Shown here piece after piece: positions 18,676 through 29,874 of a DNA stretch of 64,000 nucleotides. This DNA is from Mycolicibacterium moriokaense. GTDB lineage: Bacteria; Actinomycetota; Actinomycetes; Mycobacteriales; Mycobacteriaceae. The position numbers were made by a program, and so were the translations under genes. Below the pieces are notes generated by a model. The model saw nothing but the letters and a program-made list of their open reading frames with translations. It was not told where the DNA came from and did no database searches. Where the stretch lies: positions 62,001 to 126,000 of the forward strand of contig NZ_QQBJ01000014.1 in assembly GCF_003347205.1 (NCBI RefSeq). The letters run 5' to 3'. Position 1 is the first letter of the stretch; the number at the start of each line of letters is the position of its first letter.

Positions 18676-20205
18676 ATGCCCACACTGGCAGACTCGCTAG
18701 CCGCCGCCGCGGCGCGAACACCCGACCGCGTGTTGCTCGTCGACGGCGATGTCCGCCTGGACTGCGAAACGCTGCACGCCCAGGCCGGTTCGCTGGCGGC
18801 GGCGATGCTGTCGCGGATACCGACCGGCAGCGTGGTGTCCTTCATGCTGCCCAACTGGCACGAAGCCGCGGTCGTCTATCTGGCGGCGACCAGGGCGGGC
18901 ATCGCCGTCAACCCGATCCTTCCCTCGCTGCGCGACCGCGAGCTGCATTTCATCCTCGACGACGTCGACAGCCGGATGATCTTCGTGCCCAAGGAGTTTC
19001 GCGGACACGACTATCTCGCCATGCTGGACCGGGTCACCGGCACCCTTGACTCACCCCCGGAGGTGGTCGTCGTCCGAGGCGACGCCGGTGATCACACCCC
19101 CTATGCCGCACTGCTGCGGCAGGACCGAGACGCCGCCCAGATGCCGGCGCCGGACCCGGCCGATGTGTCGATGATCCTCTACACGTCGGGCACCACTGGC
19201 CGACCCAAGGGCGTTCTGCACAGCCATGCCTCGATCCACGCGCTGATCTGTCAGATCCGCGACCACTGGCTGGTCGAACCCGGCGACAGATTTCTGGTGC
19301 CCTCGCCGATAGCCCACATCGGCGGCTCCATCTACGCGTTCGAATGCCCGCTGCTGCTCGGCACCACCGCCGTGCTGATGGACCGGTGGGACCCCGACGT
19401 CGCGGTGGGGCTGATGGTCAGCGAGCGGTGCACCCACATGGCGGGCGCGACGCCGTTCCTCGAGGGACTGCTTGCCGCCGCCGACCGGGCAGACACCCGG
19501 CTACCCGACCTGAAGGTGTTCATCTGCGGCGGCGCCTCGGTATCGCCGTCTCTGATCCGCCGGGCGGCAGCCTATTTCGAGCGAGCGGTGGTGACCCGGG
19601 TGTACGGCTCCACTGAGGTGCCGGTCACCACGGTGGGCTCGCCCACCGACCCGGCGCACGCCGCCGACACCGACGGTCGCCCCGGGATCGCGACGGTCAA
19701 GCTGGTCGCCCACGACGCCGCCCCGGCGGGCTCGGGCGAGATCTACGCCCGAGGGCCCCAGATGCTGGTCGGCTACCGCAATCCCGACGACGAGCAGGAC
19801 TGCTTCGACAGCGAAGGCTACTTTCGCACAGGCGATCTCGCGCAGTGGGTGGACGGCGACCATCTGGTGGTGACCGGCCGCGCGAAGGACATCATCATCC
19901 GCAGCGGTGAGAACATCGCGCCCAAGGAGATCGAGGACATCCTCGCCGGCCATCCCGACATCGTCGAGGTTTCCATCGTGGGCCTGCCCGATTCGCGAAC
20001 TGGCGAGCGGGCGTGCGCGGTGATCGTGGCCGAGACCTCGCCGGGCCCGGACGTCGAGAGCCTTCGCGACTTTCTGGCCGGCAGTGGCATAGCGAAGTTC
20101 AAAGTCCCTGAGCAGGTGGTGATCTGGGACAGCCTGCCCAAGAACGACGCGGGCAAGGTGCTCAAACATCAAATCCGGGCAGCATTGACGAAAGCGGATG
20201 GGTGA
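18676..20205 (+). CDS. AMP-binding acyl-CoA ligase
   Basis: 509 residues. P-loop YTSGTTGRPKG, the adenylate motif YGSTEVP, hinge TGDLAQW and the C-terminal catalytic Lys in LPKNDAGKVLK are all present. It should activate a carboxylic acid to its CoA thioester through an acyl-AMP. It starts 4 bp after the GntR stop and abuts the next SDR gene with no gap. The substrate class cannot be read from the motifs. Confidence 0.92.
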   Translation: MPTLADSLAAAAARTPDRVLLVDGDVRLDCETLHAQAGSLAAAMLSRIPTGSVVSFMLPNWHEAAVVYLAATRAGIAVNPILPSLRDRELHFILDDVDSRMIFVPKEFRGHDYLAMLDRVTGTLDSPPEVVVVRGDAGDHTPYAALLRQDRDAAQMPAPDPADVSMILYTSGTTGRPKGVLHSHASIHALICQIRDHWLVEPGDRFLVPSPIAHIGGSIYAFECPLLLGTTAVLMDRWDPDVAVGLMVSERCTHMAGATPFLEGLLAAADRADTRLPDLKVFICGGASVSPSLIRRAAAYFERAVVTRVYGSTEVPVTTVGSPTDPAHAADTDGRPGIATVKLVAHDAAPAGSGEIYARGPQMLVGYRNPDDEQDCFDSEGYFRTGDLAQWVDGDHLVVTGRAKDIIIRSGENIAPKEIEDILAGHPDIVEVSIVGLPDSRTGERACAVIVAETSPGPDVESLRDFLAGSGIAKFKVPEQVVIWDSLPKNDAGKVLKHQIRAALTKADG

Positions 20206-21009
20206 ATGGCTGACAGTGGCGGAGCGGGCGAAGCGAAGGTCGCGATCGTGACGGGCGCGAGCAGCGGGATCGGGTTCGGATGTGCGACCAAGCTGGCGGA
20301 GATGGGCATGGCCGTCGTCGGCGTGGGCCGTGACGCCGACAGGCTCGCCGACTTGGAGAGGGAGATCGGCGACCCACACCGCGTAGCGACCATCGCCGTC
20401 GACCTGACCGGCGACGACGCCCCCGCCCGCATCGTGGATCTCGCGGTATCGCGCTGGGGCCGCATCGATTTCCTCGTCAACAACGCCGGTGTGGGCAGTC
20501 CCAAGCCGCTGCACGAAACCGACGACGAGTCGCTGGACTACTTCCTCGGTCTGATGTTGCGGGCACCGTTCCGGCTCGCGCGCGACGTGATCCCGCACAT
20601 GCGGGCGGGCTCGGCGATCATCAACGTCACCTCGACGTTCGCCGTCGTCGGCGGGCTGCGCGGCGGTGCCTACTCGGCGGCGAAAGGCGGGCTGACATCG
20701 CTGACCCTGCACATCGCGTGTCAGTACGGCCCGCAGGGAATCCGGTGCAACGCAGTCGCGCCGGGCGTGACGCTCACCCCGATGGTGGCCCAGCGGCTCA
20801 CCGACGACCGCTTCAAGAAGATCAACACCGAGATGACCCCCTACCCGCGGCTCGGCGAAGTCGACGACATCGCCAGCACCGTCGCGTTCTTGTGCTCGGA
20901 TGGAGCGAGCTTCATCAACGGCCAGACGATCGTCGTCGACGGCGGCTGGACTTCGACGAAATACCTGTCGGACTTCGCGCTGAACTCCGAGTGGGTGGCC
21001 CGCCAATGA
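20206..21009 (+). CDS. Short-chain dehydrogenase/reductase
   Basis: 267 residues. [10 protein letters not shown] cofactor motif, NNAGVG and active-site YSAAK; IVVDGGW near the C-terminus. The start directly follows the ligase stop. It probably oxidises or reduces a hydroxy/keto intermediate of the same pathway. No feature points to CoA esters specifically. Confidence 0.9.
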   Translation: MADSGGAGEAKVAIVTGASSGIGFGCATKLAEMGMAVVGVGRDADRLADLEREIGDPHRVATIAVDLTGDDAPARIVDLAVSRWGRIDFLVNNAGVGSPKPLHETDDESLDYFLGLMLRAPFRLARDVIPHMRAGSAIINVTSTFAVVGGLRGGAYSAAKGGLTSLTLHIACQYGPQGIRCNAVAPGVTLTPMVAQRLTDDRFKKINTEMTPYPRLGEVDDIASTVAFLCSDGASFINGQTIVVDGGWTSTKYLSDFALNSEWVARQ

Positions 21010-21034
21010 GCGACGGCGCGAGGTGTGACCGCGG

Positions 21035-22501
21035 ATGAACCTGGGCGTCTGTCTCGAGGGGGCCGCCGCCCGGTTCGGGCACCGAGGCGCGGTGTACTGC
21101 GGCGAGCAGGAGCTGCTGACGTGGGCTGAGCTCAGGCAGCGCGCGCTGCGGCTGGCCGGCTCCTTTCGCGAACTGGGGCCGGGGGCCCGCATCGCCGTCG
21201 CCGGCGAGAACCGCCCCGAGATCGTCGAGTTGATGTTCGGCGTGTGGGCCGCCGAGTGCGTGTACGTGCCGATCAACTACAAGCTGCATTCCAACGAGAT
21301 GGTGCAGATCCTCCAGGATTCCGGCGCCGCCCTGGTCTTCGCTTCGCCCAAGATCGCCGAGGCGCTGGGCCCGGCGACCGACGTGCCGCTGGAGGTCATT
21401 GCCGGTGGCCGCTACGAATCGAGGTTCGGGGCGCAGCCGGTGACCATGCCGAACACCGATCCCGCCGAGCTGGCCTGGCTCTTCTACACCAGCGGCACCA
21501 CCGGCCGGTCCAAGGGCGCGATGCTCTCGCACCGCAACCTGATGGCGATGACGGTGGCCCATCTGGCCGACTTCGATGCGCCCGATCAGAACTGCAGCCT
21601 GGTGCACGGCGCACCGATGTCGCACGGGTCCGGCCTCTACATTCCGCCGTACGTGCTGCGCGGTGCCCGCCAGGTGATCCCGGCATCCGGCGCATTCGTG
21701 CCCGAGGAGTTCCTCGATCTTTGCGAACAGCATCCTGGCTGCAGCGCCTTCCTGGCCCCGACCATGGTTGCGCGTCTGGTGCAGACCGGGCGGTCGTGTC
21801 CGGCCAACCTGCGCACCGTCGTCTACGGTGGCGGCCCGATGTACACCGACAGCCTGAAGAAGGCGATGGCCGCGTTCGGTCCGATCTTCGTCCAGCTCTA
21901 CGGTCAGGGCGAGGCGCCGATGACGATCACCGGACTGCGTCGTGCCGACCACCTGGACGCCGACGACGCCACCCTGGGATCGGTCGGTTATGCGCGGTCA
22001 GGCGTGGATGTGGCGGTACTGGGCGACGACGGCAGCCCGGCCGCCGTCGGTGACATCGGCGAGATCGTCTGCCGTGGCGACGTCGTCATGTCCGGCTACT
22101 GGAACAACCCCGAGGCCACCGCCTCGACACTGCAGGACGGCTGGCTGCACACCGGCGACATGGGCTCGTTCGACGAGCGCGGCCTGCTCACGTTGCGCGA
22201 CCGTTCCAAGGACGTCGTGATCAGCGGCGGCAGCAACATCTACCCGCGGGAGGTGGAGGAAGCACTGCTGCAACACCCCGCGGTGCTCGAGGCCGGTGTC
22301 GTCGGCGCCAAGGACGAAGAGTGGGGCGAGATCGTGGTGGCGTTCGTCGTCGGTGACGTATCGGCCGCCGAGTTGGATGCGCATCTGCTCGACAGGATCG
22401 CTCGCTTCAAACGGCCCAAGCGGTATGAGTTCATCGACGAACTGCCCAAGAACAGCTACGGCAAGGTGCTCAAACGCGAACTGCGGGAACGGCTGTCGTG
22501 A
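21035..22501 (+). CDS. AMP-binding acyl-CoA ligase (second)
   Basis: 488 residues. P-loop YTSGTTGRSKG, LYGQGEAP in the adenylation core, TGDMG hinge and LPKNSYGKVLKRELRE with the catalytic Lys. It differs substantially from the ligase at 18676, so the pathway probably activates two different acids. It ends the plus-strand operon; its TGA is immediately followed by the converging stop of the antigen-85-like gene. Confidence 0.92.
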   Translation: MNLGVCLEGAAARFGHRGAVYCGEQELLTWAELRQRALRLAGSFRELGPGARIAVAGENRPEIVELMFGVWAAECVYVPINYKLHSNEMVQILQDSGAALVFASPKIAEALGPATDVPLEVIAGGRYESRFGAQPVTMPNTDPAELAWLFYTSGTTGRSKGAMLSHRNLMAMTVAHLADFDAPDQNCSLVHGAPMSHGSGLYIPPYVLRGARQVIPASGAFVPEEFLDLCEQHPGCSAFLAPTMVARLVQTGRSCPANLRTVVYGGGPMYTDSLKKAMAAFGPIFVQLYGQGEAPMTITGLRRADHLDADDATLGSVGYARSGVDVAVLGDDGSPAAVGDIGEIVCRGDVVMSGYWNNPEATASTLQDGWLHTGDMGSFDERGLLTLRDRSKDVVISGGSNIYPREVEEALLQHPAVLEAGVVGAKDEEWGEIVVAFVVGDVSAAELDAHLLDRIARFKRPKRYEFIDELPKNSYGKVLKRELRERLS

Positions 22502-23635
<1,134 letters not shown>

Positions 23636-23640
23636 CTAGC

Positions 23641-23655
23641 CTGTTGCGCCAACAG
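23641..23655. promoter_or_regulatory. Inverted repeat CTGTTG-CGC-CAACAG upstream of mmpS
   Basis: Perfect 6-bp arms with a 3-bp centre. It overlaps a possible -35 (TTGCGC, 23644-23649); a TANNNT box (TAAGTT, 23669-23674) lies 19 bp downstream. A repressor here could block the mmpS-mmpL promoter, as in the mmpR-mmpS5-mmpL5 system. No regulator gene is adjacent, so the protein that binds is unknown. Confidence 0.45.
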
Positions 23656-23706
23656 AAGTTATATCGGCTAAGTTAAGCAGGAACCAACATTCTAGGGAGA
23701 AGTTCA

Positions 23707-23763
23707 ATGGGTCGGGCCGCATTCGTCACCCTAGCGTTCGGGCGGCGAGGCTTGAAGCGATGA
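23707..23763 (+). CDS. Possible 18-residue leader peptide overlapping the mmpS start
   Basis: ATG at 23707 is preceded by AGGGAGA at ideal spacing. The frame encodes [18 protein letters not shown] and ends in TGA at 23761-23763, overlapping the ATG of mmpS by two bases within ATGA. The ribosome binding site before mmpS itself is weak (GCGAGG), so mmpS may depend on translation of this short frame. Short leader frames are common in mycobacteria. There is no homology support; the call rests on the ribosome binding site and the overlap. Confidence 0.4.
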   Translation: MGRAAFVTLAFGRRGLKR

Positions 23764-24188
23764 CCGTACTCAAACGCGTCTGGATCCCGCTCGTCGTGGT
23801 GCTGGTGGTCGTGCTGGGCGTGTTCATGGTCGACCGGCTTCGCGGCGTCTTCGGCAAGACCGAGCTCACCCGGCCCGGCGCCGGCCTGGTCAACGACCCG
23901 GAGCCGTTCAACCCCAAAGAGGTGAAGTACGAGATCTTCGGGGAACCCGGGGCGACGGCCACCATCAACTATCTCAACCTGGACGCACAACCTCAGCATG
24001 CGGTCGACGTGACGCTGCCGTGGTCGCTGACGCTGACGACCACCGCTCCCGCCGCCAGCGCCAACATCGTCGCGCAGGGCAACGGTGACTCCATCAGCTG
24101 CCGGATAACCGTGGACGGTGTGGTGAAGGACGAGCAGACCACCCAGGGCGTCAATGCCCAGACCTTCTGCCTGGTGAAATCCGCATGA
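23760..24188 (+). CDS. MmpS-family membrane accessory protein
   Basis: 142 residues. One N-terminal membrane helix (about 9-28, [18 protein letters not shown]) is followed by a periplasmic domain with [21 protein letters not shown], a hallmark of MmpS proteins, and two Cys (RITVDG preceded by SC, and QTFCLV) that may form a disulfide. MmpS proteins work with MmpL RND transporters in lipid or siderophore export. The gene overlaps the mmpL start by 4 bp, giving a classic mmpS-mmpL pair. Confidence 0.93.
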   Translation: MTVLKRVWIPLVVVLVVVLGVFMVDRLRGVFGKTELTRPGAGLVNDPEPFNPKEVKYEIFGEPGATATINYLNLDAQPQHAVDVTLPWSLTLTTTAPAASANIVAQGNGDSISCRITVDGVVKDEQTTQGVNAQTFCLVKSA

Positions 24189-27091
24189 GCAACACCCACG
24201 TCGGCGCGCACCCGATGATCCCGCGGTTCATCCGCCTTTTCTGCGTGCCGATCCTGTTGGGTTGGTTGGCGGTGACGGTGCTGGTCAACGTCATCTCGCC
24301 GCAGCTGGAGAAGGTCGGCGAGGCGCACGCGGTGTCGCTGGCGCCCACCGATGCGCCGTCCATGCGGGCGATGCAGCAGGTCGGTAAGGCATTCCAGGAG
24401 TTCGACTCCAACAGTTCGGTGATGGTCGTCCTGGAGGGCGAACAGCCGCTGGGTGACGCCGCCCATAAGTACTACGACGGCCTGATCGACAAGCTCGAGG
24501 CCGACAAGAAGCACGTCGAGCACGTCCAGGACTTCTGGGGCGACCCGTTGACCGCCGCGGGCTCGCAAAGCGCCGACGGCAAGTCCGCCTACGTGCAGTT
24601 GTACCTGCGCGGAAACCAGGGCGAGAGCATCGCGAACGAATCCGTTGCCGCCGTTCGTGACATCGTCAACAGCAGCACGCCGCCGGCGGGAGTGAAGGCT
24701 TTCGTCACCGGCCCCGCCGCGCTGACCAACGACCAGCACCATGCGGGCGACAAGAGTGTTCAGCTGATCACGATGATCACCATCGCGGTGATCTTCTTGA
24801 TGCTGCTGTTCGTCTACCGGTCCATCATGACCGTCTTGATCGTGCTCGTGATGATGTTCATCGAGTTGGCCGCGGCCCGCGGAATCGTCGCGACGCTGGG
24901 CTATTACAACATCATCGGTCTGTCGACGTTCGCCGTGAACCTGCTGACCACGTTGGCGATTGCCGCGAGTACCGACTACGCGATCTTCCTCATCGGTCGT
25001 TACCAAGAGGCGCGGGCCAACGGCGAAGACCGCGAATCAGCCTTCTACACCATGTATCACGGCACCGCGCACGTCGTTCTCGGGTCCGGGTTGACGATCG
25101 CCGGTGCCACCTTCTGCCTGCACTTCACCCGGTTGCCGTACTTCCAGACGCTGGGCATACCGCTGGCCGTCGGCATCCTGGTGGCGACCATCGCCGCCTT
25201 GACGATGGCGCCGGCGATGATGACCATCCTGACCCGGTTCGGTTTCCTGGACCCGAAACGGGCGTTGCGGACCCGCGGTTGGCGCAAAATCGGCGCCGCG
25301 GTGGTGCGGTGGCCGGGCCCGATCCTGGTCTCCACCATCGCGCTGGCCCTTGTCGGGCTGCTCGCACTGCCGGGATATGTGCCCAGCTACAACGACCGCG
25401 AGTTCCTTCCCGCCGACATCCCGGCCAACCTCGGATACGCGGCTGCCGACCGGCACTTCCCGCAGGCCCGGATGAACCCTGAGATGCTGTTGGTGGAAAC
25501 CGATCACGATGTGCGCAACTCCGCCGACATGCTGGTCGTCGACCGAATCGCCAAGAGCGTCTTCCACATTCCCGGTATCGGCCGCGTGCAGACCATCACC
25601 CGGCCGTTGGGTACGCCGATCGAGCACACGTCCATCCCGTTCCAGATCAGCATGCAGGGCACCACCCAGCAGATGAACCAGGACTACTTACAGGCGCGGA
25701 TGGCCGACATGCTGACCCAGGCCGCCGAGATGGACAAGACCATCGCGACGATGGAGAAGATGCAAGCCCTCACCAAAGAGATGGCGGCAACCACCCACAA
25801 CATGGTCGAGAAGACCAAGAACATGGCCGTCGACATCGGCGAGGTGCGCGACAACATCGCCGATTTCGACGACTTCTTCCGGCCGATCCGCAACTACTTC
25901 TACTGGGAGCCGCACTGCTACGACATCCCGGTCTGCCACTCCCTGCGGGCCATCTTCGACACCCTGGACGGCATCGACGTCCTGACTGACGACGTCCAGC
26001 AACTGGTGCCCGAGTTGGAGCATCTCGACACTTTGATGCCGCAACTGACGGCGCTGATGCCCGAGATGATCTCCACGATGCGGACCATGAAGACGATGAT
26101 GCTGACGATGTATCAGAGTCAGAAGGGCATGCAGGACCAGATGGCCGCGCTGCAGGAGAACTCGACGGCGATGGGCCAGGCCTTCGATGCCTCCAAGAAC
26201 GACGACTCGTTCTACCTGCCGCCGGAGGTGTTCGACAACCCCGACTTCCAGCGCGGGCTGAAGATGTTCGTCTCACCGGACGGCAAGGCGATCCGCTTCA
26301 TCATCTCCCACGAGGGCGATCCGGCTACGCCAGAAGGCATTTCGCACATCGACAAGATCAAGAACGCCGCGTTCGAGGCCATCAAGGGCACGCCGCTGGA
26401 GGGTTCGAAGATCTATCTGGCCGGCACCGCGGCGACATACAAGGACATGCAGCACGGCTCGAACTACGACCTGTTGATCGCCGGCATCTCGTCGCTGTGC
26501 CTGATCTTCATCATCATGCTGCTGCTGACCCGCTCGGTGGTCGCCGCGGCGGTCATCGTCGGAACGGTATTGCTCTCGCTGGGCACGTCTTTCGGTTTGT
26601 CGGTGCTCATCTGGCAATACATCCTTGGCCTGCATCTGCACTGGATGATCATCGCGATGTCGGTCATCGTGCTGTTGGCCGTGGGCTCGGACTACAACCT
26701 GCTGCTGGTGTCGCGATTCAAGGAAGAGATTCACGCCGGTATCAACACCGGTATCATCAGATCGATGGGTGGGAGTGGGTCGGTGGTGACGTCGGCCGGG
26801 CTGGTGTTCGCCTTCACCATGATGTCGATGGTGGTCAGTGATCTGCGCGTGGTTGGTCAGGTGGGCACCACCATCGGCCTCGGCCTGTTGTTCGACACGC
26901 TGATCATCCGGTCCTTCATGACCCCGTCGATCGCGGCACTGCTCGGCCCATGGTTCTGGTGGCCGCAACGGATACGCCAGCGCCCGGCACCCGAGCCGTG
27001 GCCGACGTCCAAGACCGAGGAGGTCGGCGTCACCGCCGGCCACCGGGCTACCGATGAAAGTCCAACGGGCCCAATACGGCCCAACAGTTAG
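24185..27091 (+). CDS. MmpL-family RND transporter
   Basis: 968 residues. Two RND halves, each beginning with a membrane helix, a large periplasmic loop and a bundle of about five helices. The conserved Asp-Tyr pairs that relay protons are in [13 protein letters not shown] (first half) and [13 protein letters not shown] (second half). The second periplasmic loop contains a long Met/Gln/Lys-rich helical segment (about residues 500-650), a coiled coil typical of MmpL4/5-type transporters. It is coupled to MmpS, so it probably exports a lipid, glycopeptidolipid or siderophore; the substrate cannot be assigned. Confidence 0.94.
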   Translation: MSNTHVGAHPMIPRFIRLFCVPILLGWLAVTVLVNVISPQLEKVGEAHAVSLAPTDAPSMRAMQQVGKAFQEFDSNSSVMVVLEGEQPLGDAAHKYYDGLIDKLEADKKHVEHVQDFWGDPLTAAGSQSADGKSAYVQLYLRGNQGESIANESVAAVRDIVNSSTPPAGVKAFVTGPAALTNDQHHAGDKSVQLITMITIAVIFLMLLFVYRSIMTVLIVLVMMFIELAAARGIVATLGYYNIIGLSTFAVNLLTTLAIAASTDYAIFLIGRYQEARANGEDRESAFYTMYHGTAHVVLGSGLTIAGATFCLHFTRLPYFQTLGIPLAVGILVATIAALTMAPAMMTILTRFGFLDPKRALRTRGWRKIGAAVVRWPGPILVSTIALALVGLLALPGYVPSYNDREFLPADIPANLGYAAADRHFPQARMNPEMLLVETDHDVRNSADMLVVDRIAKSVFHIPGIGRVQTITRPLGTPIEHTSIPFQISMQGTTQQMNQDYLQARMADMLTQAAEMDKTIATMEKMQALTKEMAATTHNMVEKTKNMAVDIGEVRDNIADFDDFFRPIRNYFYWEPHCYDIPVCHSLRAIFDTLDGIDVLTDDVQQLVPELEHLDTLMPQLTALMPEMISTMRTMKTMMLTMYQSQKGMQDQMAALQENSTAMGQAFDASKNDDSFYLPPEVFDNPDFQRGLKMFVSPDGKAIRFIISHEGDPATPEGISHIDKIKNAAFEAIKGTPLEGSKIYLAGTAATYKDMQHGSNYDLLIAGISSLCLIFIIMLLLTRSVVAAAVIVGTVLLSLGTSFGLSVLIWQYILGLHLHWMIIAMSVIVLLAVGSDYNLLLVSRFKEEIHAGINTGIIRSMGGSGSVVTSAGLVFAFTMMSMVVSDLRVVGQVGTTIGLGLLFDTLIIRSFMTPSIAALLGPWFWWPQRIRQRPAPEPWPTSKTEEVGVTAGHRATDESPTGPIRPNS

Positions 27092-27097
27092 GTGATC

Positions 27098-27493
27098 ATG
27101 AAGACCAAACGACTCGTTTCGACCGCTCTGACGGCGATCGCGTTGACAGCGCCTGCGCTCGCGGTCGCAGCACCTGCCCAAGCAGACCCCGACACCGACT
27201 TCTACAACGAGTTGCACACCTACGGCATCTACGGTCAGAAGGACTACAACGCCTGGATCGGCAAGATCGCCTGCAAGAGGCTGTGGAACAACCTCGACCA
27301 CGATGCCAACCAGTCGGCCAAATTCGTCAAGGCGCAACTGGACAAGGACACCTCCACCGCGCAGACGTACCAGTTCCTGGGTGCGGCGTATCGCACCTAC
27401 TGCCCCGAGAAGGTCTCGATTCTCACTCAATCGGCACCAGGGGCCAACACTTCCTCCGCACCGGCGGGTCCGGCGCTGGCGGCAGAGCAATAG
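27098..27493 (+). CDS. Small secreted DUF732-like protein
   Basis: 131 residues from ATG 27098; GTG 27092 is an alternative. The signal peptide (STALTAIALTAPALAVAAP) ends at APAQA-DPDTDF. The mature part DTDFYNELHTYGIYG followed by Cys pairs fits the mycobacterial DUF732 family of small exported proteins, whose function is unknown. It starts 6 bp after mmpL, so it is probably co-transcribed and may act in the same envelope process. Confidence 0.85.
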   Translation: MKTKRLVSTALTAIALTAPALAVAAPAQADPDTDFYNELHTYGIYGQKDYNAWIGKIACKRLWNNLDHDANQSAKFVKAQLDKDTSTAQTYQFLGAAYRTYCPEKVSILTQSAPGANTSSAPAGPALAAEQ

Positions 27494-27509
27494 CAAAGGG
27501 AGGGCAAAG

Positions 27510-27968
27510 ATGTTGGGTAAAGCGATGTTGGGCAAAGCAGGCATTGCGGTCGCGGCGTTCGGCGCCATTGCACTATCGGCCCCGGGGGTGGCGTCTGCGG
27601 ACGCGACCGACGACTATCCGATCCCGAACCGGATACTGAAGACCACGTGCACGGTCGACCAGTACATGGCCGCCACGCGCGACACCGACCCGATCTACTA
27701 CGAGCGCTACATGATCGACTACCACAACCGGCCGGTCGACGTTCAGAACGCGGCCCGCGACCGCATCTACTGGTTCTTCTCGCTGGACTACGCGGGCAGG
27801 CGGCAGTATTCGGAAGACACCGCGACCAACGTGTACTACGAGCAGATGGCCACCCACTGGGGCAACTGGGCGAAGCTGTTCTTCAACAACAAGGGCGTCG
27901 CCGCGCACGGCACCGATGTCTGCATGAACTATCCGCCGAACGACCCGACCGTGTGGGACTGGACGTGA
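27510..27968 (+). CDS. Small secreted protein, DUF5078-like
   Basis: 152 residues, with AAAGGGAGGG before ATG. The signal peptide (IAVAAFGAIALSAPGVASA) ends at ASA-DATDDYP. The mature part is rich in Tyr/Trp (YYERYMIDYHNRP, YWFFSLDYAG) with two Cys, and resembles a mycobacteria-specific family of unknown function; the DUF number is from memory. It lies 16 bp after the DUF732-like gene and overlaps the next small gene (GTGA). Confidence 0.75.
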   Translation: MLGKAMLGKAGIAVAAFGAIALSAPGVASADATDDYPIPNRILKTTCTVDQYMAATRDTDPIYYERYMIDYHNRPVDVQNAARDRIYWFFSLDYAGRRQYSEDTATNVYYEQMATHWGNWAKLFFNNKGVAAHGTDVCMNYPPNDPTVWDWT

Positions 27969-28249
27969 CCGTGCGCCGTGCCCTGCCTGCCCTCGCGGTC
28001 GCAGGCACGCTCGCGGCGGGCGTTCTGGGGCTGGGTGCGGGTGCGGCAAGCGCCGACCCTCCCCCGGCGCCCAACCCGCCGTGGGCCGCCGTCGGCGACC
28101 CGGTGCCGTCCTGGGCGCCGCGCAAACCCGCGGAGACCTGGCTGGGTGAGCCGGTGGTGTGGACCACGGGGTGGGGCGGACGGTGGTGCGTCTGGAAGAA
28201 CGGCCAGATCATCACGCTGTCGTCGAACCCCGTCAGCAACGGCGGCTGA
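27965..28249 (+). CDS. Small secreted proline/tryptophan-rich protein
   Basis: 94 residues. The GTG start overlaps the previous stop; another GTG is two codons later. The signal peptide (RRALPALAVAGTLAAGVLGLGAGAASA) ends at ASA-DPPPAP. The mature part is about 60 residues with eight Trp and a single Cys. Function unknown. It ends the mmpS-mmpL operon and converges on the nitroreductase gene, so the operon exports one transporter pair plus three small secreted proteins. Confidence 0.75.
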   Translation: MTVRRALPALAVAGTLAAGVLGLGAGAASADPPPAPNPPWAAVGDPVPSWAPRKPAETWLGEPVVWTTGWGGRWCVWKNGQIITLSSNPVSNGG

Positions 28250-28257
28250 TCGGACTC

Positions 28258-28872
28258 TCAGTCCCAGTGGTCGATACTGATCGACGCAGACAGTGGCCGC
28301 CTGCGCAGCGGCCCGTGTCTGCCCTTCGGCCAACCGACCACGATGTGCCCGGCGAGCATCCAGTCCTCGGGCACCCCCACGGCGTCACGCAGCAGTGCTT
28401 CTCCCCCGTAGGACGCCCAGCTCGTCATACAGGCGCCGAGACCTTGGGCGCGGGCCGCGAGCAGAAAATTCTGCATGGCCGGGAAGATCGAACCTCCGAG
28501 CAGTAACTCGGAGGCGGCCCCGAACCGCTGCTGCGCGAACAGAATTGAGGTGAACTCCCCCGCCCGATCGTGCAGTTCGTAGGTTGCGCGGTAGGTGCGG
28601 GCGCGTTGGCTGTCGTCGTCGGCGGCGGGCCGGCTCATCCCGTAGACCGGTTCGATGATCTGCAGCGCCTGGGCGGCGGCTTTGGCCACCACCGCTCGCT
28701 GCTCGGGTGAGCGCAGCACCACGAACCGCCAGCCTTGAGCGTTCGCACCCGACGGCGCCCAGGTGGCCGCCTCCAGGCACCGCATCAGGGTTTCGTCGTC
28801 GACCGGTTCGTCGGTGAAGCGCCGAATCGTCCGCGCGGTCGACATCACCTCCCAGATGTCACCGCTGGGCAT
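28258..28872 (-). CDS. Nitroreductase-family flavoprotein
   Basis: 204 residues. TARTIRRFTDEPVDDETL at the N-terminus and AATWAPSGANAQGWRFVVL match the FMN-binding nitroreductase fold; GLGACMTSW and HIVVGWPKG complete it. It should reduce nitro compounds or enones with NAD(P)H and FMN. No clear Shine-Dalgarno precedes ATG 28872. It follows the small secreted-protein gene by 8 bp on the same strand. Confidence 0.88.
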   Translation of the reverse strand: MPSGDIWEVMSTARTIRRFTDEPVDDETLMRCLEAATWAPSGANAQGWRFVVLRSPEQRAVVAKAAAQALQIIEPVYGMSRPAADDDSQRARTYRATYELHDRAGEFTSILFAQQRFGAASELLLGGSIFPAMQNFLLAARAQGLGACMTSWASYGGEALLRDAVGVPEDWMLAGHIVVGWPKGRHGPLRRRPLSASISIDHWD

Positions 28873-28880
28873 GCGGCCGG

Positions 28881-29255
28881 TCAACCGTAATAGAACACGT
28901 CGTTGTACGCGGTCCAGGCCTGCGCCTCGCAGTCCATCAGCTGGCCGAGCGGCGACTGCGCGGTGCCCGGCACCTTGTCGTCGCACGGCGCGCGCAGCGT
29001 GCGTACCCCGATCAGCGGCGCCACCGCCACCCACTCGTTGCTGGCGTTGCAGACGAACGTGTTGCCCGCGGGGTCCAGGCCGAACGGATAGCGGGACTTG
29101 AACTGGCAGGTGTCGGTCGGCGCGATGCCGCGGTCCACGTAGGGCACGCAGTCGACGCCGTCGCACGTCCCGGGCAACGCGGAGGCCTGGCCGGCGACCA
29201 TCAGCGGCGCGGCGGTGACCCCGCAGGCCAGTACCAGTGCTGCCATCAGCTTCAT
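28881..29255 (-). CDS. Small secreted cysteine-containing protein, unknown function
   Basis: 124 residues, with GGAGGGGACGACA before ATG. The signal peptide (MKLMAALVLACGVTAAPLMVAGQASA) is followed by the mature part with several Cys (GTCDGVDCVPYVDRG, TCQFK, VCNAS, PCDDK, DCEAQ), suggesting disulfides outside the membrane. It resembles a recurrent mycobacterial exported family of unknown role. The longer upstream frame to 29312 is not supported because the strong ribosome site favours this start. Confidence 0.8.
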   Translation of the reverse strand: MKLMAALVLACGVTAAPLMVAGQASALPGTCDGVDCVPYVDRGIAPTDTCQFKSRYPFGLDPAGNTFVCNASNEWVAVAPLIGVRTLRAPCDDKVPGTAQSPLGQLMDCEAQAWTAYNDVFYYG

Positions 29256-29328
29256 TGTCGTCCCCTCCGCGTTGGACCGGCGTCGACGGTCAGCGTACCG
29301 GGACGCCGCCACGGCCTAAGGTCTTCTC

Positions 29329-29829
29329 GTGCCTTTGCGTCACGTCGACCCGACCCGACGACCCTCGCCGCCCGTCCGGATCCTGAACCGGGCCGCGCGC
29401 TCGCGGCTCGGCCAATTCGTCGGCCGGCGTGTCGCGGCCAGGACCGACCCGTGGCTCAACCGGATCAGCAAGGGCAGGGTGAGCTGGGGGATGTTCAACG
29501 TGCCCTCGGCGACCTTGAAGACGACGGGCGCCAAGAGCGGCCGAGTCCGCGAGGCGCAGGTCGCTTATTTCCACGACGGCGGCGACGTGATCGTCATGGC
29601 GTCGAACTACGGGGGCGACAGGCATCCGCAGTGGTACCACAACCTGGTCGCGCATCCCGAGTGCGTGCTGGGCGACGAAGCGTTTCGAGCCGTCGACGTC
29701 ACCGATCCGCAGGAGTACGCCCGGTTGTTCGGGCTGGCCGAGTGCTATTACGGCGGTTTCTCCGACTATCGCGAGCGCACGGCCCGGATCGGGCGGTCCA
29801 TCCCGGTGTTGCGACTCGCTCCCCGCTAG
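29329..29829 (+). CDS. Deazaflavin (F420)-dependent nitroreductase/oxidoreductase, DDN family
   Basis: 166 residues, GTG start. TTGAKSGRVREAQVAYF and HPQWYHNLVAHPECVL are the signature of the mycobacterial split-beta-barrel F420-dependent family that includes Ddn. F420H2 is the expected electron donor. It diverges from the secreted-protein gene with a 73-bp gap that must hold both promoters. Confidence 0.9.
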   Translation: MPLRHVDPTRRPSPPVRILNRAARSRLGQFVGRRVAARTDPWLNRISKGRVSWGMFNVPSATLKTTGAKSGRVREAQVAYFHDGGDVIVMASNYGGDRHPQWYHNLVAHPECVLGDEAFRAVDVTDPQEYARLFGLAECYYGGFSDYRERTARIGRSIPVLRLAPR

Positions 29830-29874
29830 CGGCGATCGCTGTCACATCAGAAGCCGCCCGTGCGACATACCAGC

